From Hibiscus mutabilis (lineage: Eukaryota; Streptophyta; Magnoliopsida; Malvales; Malvaceae), in assembly GCA_019671005.1 (NCBI GenBank), contig CM033712.1, forward strand, positions 70,444,479 through 70,508,478: a stretch of DNA of 64,000 bases, in the 5' to 3' direction. Shown here piece after piece: positions 58,377 to 64,000 of this stretch. The notes beneath the pieces were generated by a model. That model had not been told where the DNA came from, made no database searches, and saw nothing but the letters and a program-made list of their open reading frames with translations. The stretch's first letter is position 1, and every line of letters begins with the position of its first letter. The position numbers and the translations under genes are program-made.

Positions 58377-60887
58377 CGCTAAAGGGTCAAATTTGCCCCT
58401 ATAGTAATCCGAAATCAACAATGTTGTCCCTATTTTGTTTTTGGTAATTTTCCCCTCAAAGTCAGTTAATTGCAGCAATGTTGCCCTTTGACCGATGCTG
58501 ACCGTTAAAGTGATGAAGTGGCAATTACGGTGTAGTCATTCATGAAATTTTTCCCTCGAAGTCATTCAATTGCAGCAATTTTTCCCTCGGTTTAATTAGT
58601 TTTTGAATAAAATTGGATAAATAATTTAGTTTTTCGAGTTGAACTTTTACAAACATAATATATGAAAAATCGATTAACAAATTAGTGTAAATATCCTTTA
58701 GGTCCATGGTAATTTTAAAAATAAGTAAAGTGAGAACTCTCACAAAAAATTAAAATATTCTTCAATATTTTAAAAAATCCATAAACTTAATAAAAATAAA
58801 TAAGATATTCAAAAAATTTATTGAAAATAAAAACTAATATAAAAATTAAAATGTATAGGAATTATAAAATGATAAAAATATAAATATAAAAATTAAAAAG
58901 TATTTATAAATTATTAAAAAATCAACATTTTCATCAAATTTTCTTTCGATTTCTACATCAAATTGATGCTCATTAATATTTGAAGAATTTTATCAAATTT
59001 TCTTTCGCTTTTTTACATTAAAATATTCTTTAATTTTTTTAAAAAAATAATAAACTTAATAAAAATAAATAAGATATTTTAAAAATTATTGAAAATAAAA
59101 ACTAATATATAACTTAAAATGTATTGAAAATTATAAAATGTTAAATTATAAATATAAAAATTAAAATGTATTTATAAAGTATTAAAAAATAAAACAATTT
59201 CATTAATAAATTAAAATGTATTTATATATACTGCGTTTATGCACTATGGCCGTGAGCACTTGTAATGGATTGATTTGAAGGGATCGGTTGACTGAATTTT
59301 ACTCTATGAATTTTAAGGAATGGATTCGGGTTAATATCTCCAACTCAGCGTATTTTGGGGGGACTCGTGAGGATTGAGACCTAATTTTTGGTTCCATCAT
59401 TTAGAATTTGTGGCTTCACCAAAACTCAATTGTCTTTGATACTCCGTTGAAAGAGTCATGCTTTATCTTGAAACGTAGTAGATGGCTTACTGATAGTTCT
59501 ATATGTGCGTTGGCTAGTCGGAATGGAGACTCCAATACGCATGGTGATGTGGATATGGGTTTGGCTAGTTGGTCGCCACCGTTGGCCAGTTGGGTAAAGG
59601 TTAACACTAATGGGGGCGTAATCTAGTATCAGGTTATAGTTTTTGTGGGGGAGCGATTTGGACAGCTGAGGGACATTGGTGTATGGTGTTCGCTAAATTT
59701 ATCGGTGTTTGCTTAGTGGTCGAGACGAAGTTATGGGGGGCTTATATTGGTTTACTTTGTCATGGGATTTAGGGCATCGTCAGCTTGTTCTTGAGCTCGA
59801 TAGTTTGGAGGTTATCTGCTTGCTTCATCGGTCGAATGCTAGGACTGACTATACGATTCTACTTCATGTTAAGGAGCTGCTTCGGCGCGAATGGAGACGT
59901 ACGGTACAACACGTCCTCCGAACAGCTAATAGAGTCGCGGATGCGATGTCGCATTTGGCTCCGTTGGAGGGGTTTGAGATTGTACGTTTTACTACACCTC
60001 CTTTACCGGTTGTGGATCTGTTCCACACAGATGTAGCGTCGGGATAGGCTGTGTTGCGTGCTGAAATATGGCTATGGATTTTTATAGCTTGGTTTTGGAC
60101 ATGTTCCACGCATATGCATGGTTGTTTGCCTTGTTTGGTGTCATAATGGTCATGTAATGGCTTTCACTTGTTGGTTTGTGTTTGAGAACTTTAAGTGCTG
60201 ATTTGTATGTATTGTTATGGGTACTCTTTTTTTCATTTAGGCTTAGGGAGGTTTTTAATGATGCCTGTTATAATACCCTTTCTTTACAATTTTTTTTTAT
60301 ATTTATAACTTTATATTTATGTTTGATCATTTGCTGAAATTGTTTTATTTTTAATACTTTATAAATACATTTTAATTTTTATATTTATATTTTATCATTT
60401 TATAATGTCTAATGCATTTTAATTTTTATATTAGTTTTTATTTTCAATAATTTTTTTGAATATCTTATTTATTTTTATTAAGTTTATGGATTTTTAAAAA
60501 AATCAAAAAATATTTTGATTTTTTGTGAGAGTTTTCATTTTGCTTATTTTTAAAATTACCAGGGACGCAAAGGATATTTACACCAATTTGTTAATCGATT
60601 TTTCATATATTATGTTTGTAAAAGTTCAACTCGAAAAACTAAATTATTTATCTAATTTTATTCAAAAACTAATTAAACCGAGAGCAAAATTGCTATAATT
60701 GAATGACTTCGAGGGTAAAGTTGCATGAATGGCTACATCGTTAACTGCCACATCATCACTTTAATGTTCAACGTCGGTCAAAGGGCAACATTACTACAAT
60801 TAACTGACTTTGAGGACAAAATTGCCAAAAAAAGTAGAAACAACATTGCTGATTTCGGATTACTCAGGGACAAATTTGACCCTTTAA
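58377..60887. mobile_element. Foldback element with long inverted arms around a LINE fragment
   Basis: The left arm (58377-59203) and right arm (60336-60887) are complementary over more than 500 bases. Matched landmarks from the outside in are TAAAGGGTCAAATTTG, GTAATCCGAAATCA, GCAATGTTGCCCTTTGACC, CTAAATTATTTA, AAAATCGATTAACAAATT and AATAAATAAGATATT. The left arm is longer because a block of about 170 bases is present twice (58749-58920 and 59024-59190) around two copies of TCAAATTTTCTTTCG. CTTTTTTA (58369-58376) and CTTTTTTTA (60888-60896) may be the target duplication. The centre, 59220-60255, is LINE-derived. The class could be Mutator-like with long ends or a true Foldback. Confidence 0.8.
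59220..60255 (+). pseudogene. LINE 3' end: RNase H domain fragment inside the foldback element
   Basis: WVKVNTNGG (about 59587) starts an RNase H of the type found at the end of plant LINE ORF2 proteins. The residue after T is Asn where the first catalytic Asp is expected. After a frame break, LGHRQLVLELDSLEVICLLH (about 59770) keeps the middle Asp. LRTANRVADAMSHLAPLEGF (59919-59978) keeps the last Asp. The frame ends at 60045-60047. Upstream pieces (WLHQNSIVF near 59411) look like the zf-RVT end of ORF2. 60048-60255 is probably the LINE 3' untranslated region. No poly-A end or target duplication was seen, so capture and insertion cannot be told apart here. Confidence 0.75.
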
Positions 60888-60896
60888 CTTTTTTTA

Positions 60897-61478
60897 TATA
60901 TCCAAACGTTTTGAATTACAATATTAGCAAAGTTGACTACTTCAAATAAAGTAACTACACGGAAATTGTTCATTTTAAAACCTACAATGTGGTAGAATTT
61001 TGCAAATAACTAGATGGTTACTGGTTAGAGAGATGTTTGGTGAACTCTTGAGCTAATAAATCTAAAGCAAGTTAAAAAGCAAGTATATTGGCAAAAATTC
61101 GGATGGCATAGCTTATTCTTCTTTTCTTTCCAATCTCCCAAACACATGATTAGCTCTCATTTTTTTCTTCAATCTTCCAAATCCATGCTACATGCGAAAT
61201 AAATGATGGAAAATTTAGCATTCATGTACGATTTGGACCAAAACTTGTTTATATCCCCAAGTCAAATTTAATATTATTTGTTGGTACCTGCCGACCTAAT
61301 TTGGATAATTGCAAGCATTTTCATCATAGTTACCTCAACGAGAACAATGCATTCAAAATATCATACAAAGGGATAAGATGTTTTGACTTTCAAGATTTTA
61401 TAAAGTTTATAACATGAAAAAATTTAAATTTTTTCTTCATACACAATTTGATTAATGAAAACAATTACATCCATCGGT
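60897..61478. other. AT-rich spacer
   Basis: No gene or repeat family was recognised between the foldback element and the next MITE. Confidence 0.45.
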
Positions 61479-61486
61479 TTGGTGAG

Positions 61487-61677
61487 CAGGGACGGACCCA
61501 AAGGGGGCCGTCACCCCCCTAAAAATTTGAAATTCTTATACGATTTTAATTTTTTTTTAAATTTTATGTATTTTTTATTGAAAATATATTTTTGCCGTCT
61601 CTAAAATTTTATAAGTTAGTCCCCTTAGAATTTTATAGATTCGCCTTCCCTAACATAAAATCTTGCGTCCGTCCTTG
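61487..61677 (+). mobile_element. hAT-type MITE, copy 3 of 3
   Basis: The best-preserved copy, 191 bases. It starts CAGGGACGGACCCAAAGGGG and ends GCGTCCGTCCTTG. It is flanked by TTGGTGAG (61479-61486) and TTGGCGAG (61678-61685), an 8-base duplication with one mismatch. It lies about 270 bases before the Kunitz gene, so it could affect that promoter, but nothing shows that it does. Confidence 0.8.
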
Positions 61678-61891
61678 TTGGCGAGCTTCATTTTTTAACA
61701 TGGCCAGTGACCATGACTTTCCATTGTTCTTTTGCTACAAGCAACAGATTATCTTCACGTAATCATCATATCCGTATCGAAACATATTAAACATGGTTTT
61801 CAGTTTTTGGTCCAAAAAAGGCAACTCGTTCTTGCCTAACTTCTTAAATATTATTAATTATGCCTCTGAATTACCAACTGGTCTCTAGCTC

Positions 61892-61899
61892 TATAAATA
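61892..61899 (+). promoter_or_regulatory. TATA box of the Kunitz inhibitor gene
   Basis: TATAAATA lies 57 bases before the start codon at 61949. This fits a short 5' leader of about 25 bases. Confidence 0.65.
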
Positions 61900-61948
61900 C
61901 CTTGCCATTGTGTAACATTAACATAAGCAAGGTATCACAAACACAACA

Positions 61949-62548
61949 ATGAAGACTGCATTATTTTTAGCTTTTACTTTCCTTTTCTTCGGCTCATTAA
62001 TAGCCAGTGATGGACCTGAACCAGTGCTTGACATATCGGGTCAAGAGCTCCGAACAGGCGTCGATTACTATGTTTTACCGGTAGTCCGCGGTCGCGGTGG
62101 TGGACTCACACTAGACAGCGCCAACAACGAGACCTTGTGCCCACTTTTTGTTGTTCAAGAGCAACTGGAAGTTTCAACCGGTGGCCCATTATATTTTAAG
62201 CCTGTGAATGTGGAGCAAGGTGTTATACGTGAATCCACCGATCTGAACGTCATATTTAATGTTTTTACAATTTGTGTCCAAAACACTGTCTGGTCACTTG
62301 TCTACGATGAATCGCTACAAAAGTATGTGGTGGCAATCGGTGGAGTTGAAGGTAACCCTGGGCGTGAAACTCTGAACAACTGGTTTAAAATCGAAAAATT
62401 TGACGACGACTACAAGCTTGTTTTCTGCCCGGCGGTGTGCAATATCTGCCGACCTGTATGTGGGAATTTGGGTGTTTTTATAGATAACGGAGTTAGGCGT
62501 CTGGTTCTTGGTGATGATCCATTGAAGGTCATGTTTAGGAGGGTTTGA
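61949..62548 (+). CDS. Kunitz-type (STI/miraculin-like) secreted proteinase inhibitor
   Basis: A single exon of 199 residues, a normal length. A signal peptide (about 1-20, MKTALFLAFTFLFFGSLIAS) predicts secretion or vacuolar delivery. The Kunitz signature VLDISGQELRTGVDYYVLPV is at 26-45. Cysteines are at 64, 109, 160, 164, 167 and 171. The first pair and 160/171 fit the two standard bridges; the extra pair fits miraculin-like members. One N-glycosylation site is seen (Asn60-Glu-Thr). Family members inhibit serine proteinases of herbivores or microbes, or serve as seed storage proteins such as the cacao 21 kDa albumin. The inhibitory loop here lacks an obvious Arg or Lys at the usual site, so trypsin inhibition is uncertain. 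The start is the first ATG after the TATA box. Intact. Confidence 0.93.
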   Translation: MKTALFLAFTFLFFGSLIASDGPEPVLDISGQELRTGVDYYVLPVVRGRGGGLTLDSANNETLCPLFVVQEQLEVSTGGPLYFKPVNVEQGVIRESTDLNVIFNVFTICVQNTVWSLVYDESLQKYVVAIGGVEGNPGRETLNNWFKIEKFDDDYKLVFCPAVCNICRPVCGNLGVFIDNGVRRLVLGDDPLKVMFRRV

Positions 62549-62723
62549 AGTTGTTGTGTTGTGCCCATCAACCTTATTTTCCCTGGTTTACCCCCAACCC
62601 ACACCTTTTGTATTTCAATATTATGTCAATATTACTTATGTATACTGTGTCAATAAGATCATGGCAATAATGTTAAATCTAGGGAAAGATTATTATATGA
62701 TGTAAATCTTTCGGATCTGATTC

Positions 62724-62729
62724 AATAAA
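62724..62729 (+). terminator. Polyadenylation signal of the Kunitz gene
   Basis: AATAAA lies 176 bases after the stop codon, with a T-rich stretch following. Position and context fit a plant poly(A) signal. Confidence 0.5.
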
Positions 62730-63424
62730 TTTGATTTGATTCTCTTTACCTATTTTTTTTTAATTTCTACCTTAAGTTGATGTAATTTTTTATGCCTCAA
62801 CACTAAAAAAACAAATCTTAAGCCTTAACAATAAATTTAACTCTTAAACCTCAAATTTTAAACCCTAAAAATACACAATATTTTTACGAGCTTCAACAAT
62901 ATTAATTAAAAAACCATACGCTAATATTTTTTTATGTCTTCTTTCAAGCTAGCTTTGTCTAGAGACATTAGATTTGAGTGGTAAATTTTGTTTTAATAAT
63001 CATATATTTAGTTTGATTTGGTTGGCTATAAGCAATTTTCAATTTCATTGTAGGTTGACCATTGTATTCATGATTGTAATGTTCTTTATTTTTTACTCGT
63101 TCACGCGTAAATCCAAAAAATATATTTTAATGTTCATGAAATTAAATTATTCAATGATCAAGTTAATGCCAACATCTATGATTCAATGTTGACAGAGAAA
63201 TAAATTCAATAAATTATAGTTTTAATCTAATAAATATTTTTAGGAAAGCTATATAATAAAAGTATATTTTAATAGTCTTAACGTGATTATAAAGTAGTAT
63301 ATGTTTTTATACATTTTAAAACCTTTGATAATGCACATACCTTGCAGACAAAATCATTTAAACCAAAATCTCTTAGGTTGAACGTCATCCCCTTTTTCAC
63401 TGATAATGCACATACCGTTGATAA
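62730..63424. other. Spacer with an R1 repeat copy
   Basis: 62790-62880 has telomere-like ACCCTAAA/CTTAAACC words, mirroring those at 8690. An R1 copy lies at about 63268-63420 (+): AATAGTCTTAACGTGATTAT, AAAGTAGTAT, CCTTTGATAATGCACATACC, CTTGCAGAC. The word TGATAATGCACATACC is repeated at about 63401. No gene. Confidence 0.45.
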
Positions 63425-63600
63425 TGCACGTGGTAAGGGTGTTCAAATCCGGGTACCCAGACTTTCTATACACGAGGTGTCGAGTACCCGGTTCTTCGGG
63501 TAGTATATTTATCGGTCTGTGTCCTGGCCTGTTATTATCAGGTACCCGCTAGTCAGGTACCCGTAAAACTCGTGTACCTGGTTCAAAACTTTTTTATTTT
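63425..63600. mobile_element. GGTACCC-rich end of a DNA element (one side)
   Basis: Starting AAGGGTGTTCAAATCC, the block contains five copies of a word like GGGTACCCG within 170 bases, in both orientations because the word is palindromic. It resembles the ends of hAT-like non-autonomous elements that begin (T)AGGGTGTTCAA. No opposite end was found in the window. Confidence 0.4.
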
Positions 63601-63835
63601 TTTAAATTCAATTTTTTAAAGAAAATCATATAGGAAATAAATAACATTTAAAAGTTCATAATATATAATCTAAACACAAAAATTAATGAATTAAATTTAG
63701 TTTTTGGGGGAAAATATTATATATATTATGAAAAGGTATCTTTTATTCCAATAAAAGCAAAGCGTCGGTAGATGCTCAAAACAACCAAAGTTGAACAACA
63801 TAAAAGCAAAACACAATGCACTAAAAATCGTTTTC

Positions 63836-64000
63836 ATGGAACAGGAAGAGAGTATGTGGCGTCAGAAGGCTTGCTCAAATTGGGTATTGGAAGGTGATCG
63901 AAATACCCGTTATTTCCATGCTTCAGTGTTGGCGCGTAGGCGGGCGAATTTTATCATGGCTCTTAAATGTGAGGATGGCTCGTGGTGTAGGGAGGATAAC
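63836..64000 (+). pseudogene. LINE ORF2 fragment, cut by the window edge
   Basis: An open frame of 55 codons runs to the window end. QEESMWRQKACSNWVLEGDR, NTRYFHASVLARRRANFI and CEDGSW are the conserved block between the endonuclease and reverse transcriptase of plant L1-type LINEs. The endonuclease part is not readable upstream, so the fragment is 5'-truncated or starts after a break. The rest lies beyond 64000; whether it is intact cannot be judged. Confidence 0.85.

Overview
This is a plant nuclear window, from a eudicot and probably from the mallow family (Malvaceae: cotton, cacao and relatives). The evidence is spliced genes with GT..AG introns, AT-rich spacers, nested LTR retrotransposons, and a Kunitz-type inhibitor of the miraculin / cacao 21 kDa type. 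There is no prokaryotic or organellar organisation. The family-level assignment rests on resemblance recalled from memory, not on a search.

Five genes look real. They are a five-exon PFA-DSP/Siw14-like atypical phosphatase (9374-11514, +), a small C2H2 zinc-finger protein of the At2g23090 type (33173-33487, -), a two-exon seipin (34919-36491, +), MOZART1/GIP1 (39320-39538, +), and a single-exon secreted Kunitz inhibitor (61949-62548, +). They are unrelated housekeeping or defence genes with no sign of a cluster or pathway. Transposable elements fill most of the space between them.

Layout: 1-9290 is spacer holding a tRNA-derived SINE, a degenerate minisatellite, short DNA transposons and a decayed Ty1/copia pol. 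The phosphatase follows. At 12779-31098 a non-autonomous hAT element has been split by a 17 kb Ty3/gypsy element of the Tat type (13917-31071). That element carries an extra ORF before gag, two RNase H regions and a tandem array before its 3' LTR. After a CACTA end fragment come the zinc-finger, seipin and MOZART1 genes (33.1-39.6 kb). A LINE fragment and unassigned repeats occupy 41-46 kb. At 46085-58303 there is a complete but dead chromodomain Ty3/gypsy element in reverse orientation. At 58377-60887 a foldback element with long inverted arms surrounds a LINE RNase H fragment. The Kunitz gene and more repeats end the window, with the start of another LINE ORF2 fragment running off at 64000.

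The insertion history can be partly read from target-site duplications visible in the sequence: the hAT predates the Tat element, and a MULE-like sequence predates the chromovirus. A three-copy hAT MITE family (3755, 37214, 61487) has an 8-bp duplication at each copy. I found no convincing new biological system. The best leads are the foldback/LINE composite, the Tat element's extra ORFs and 3' repeats, a dispersed SINE-like repeat family, and a GTATCGATAC-like motif array.
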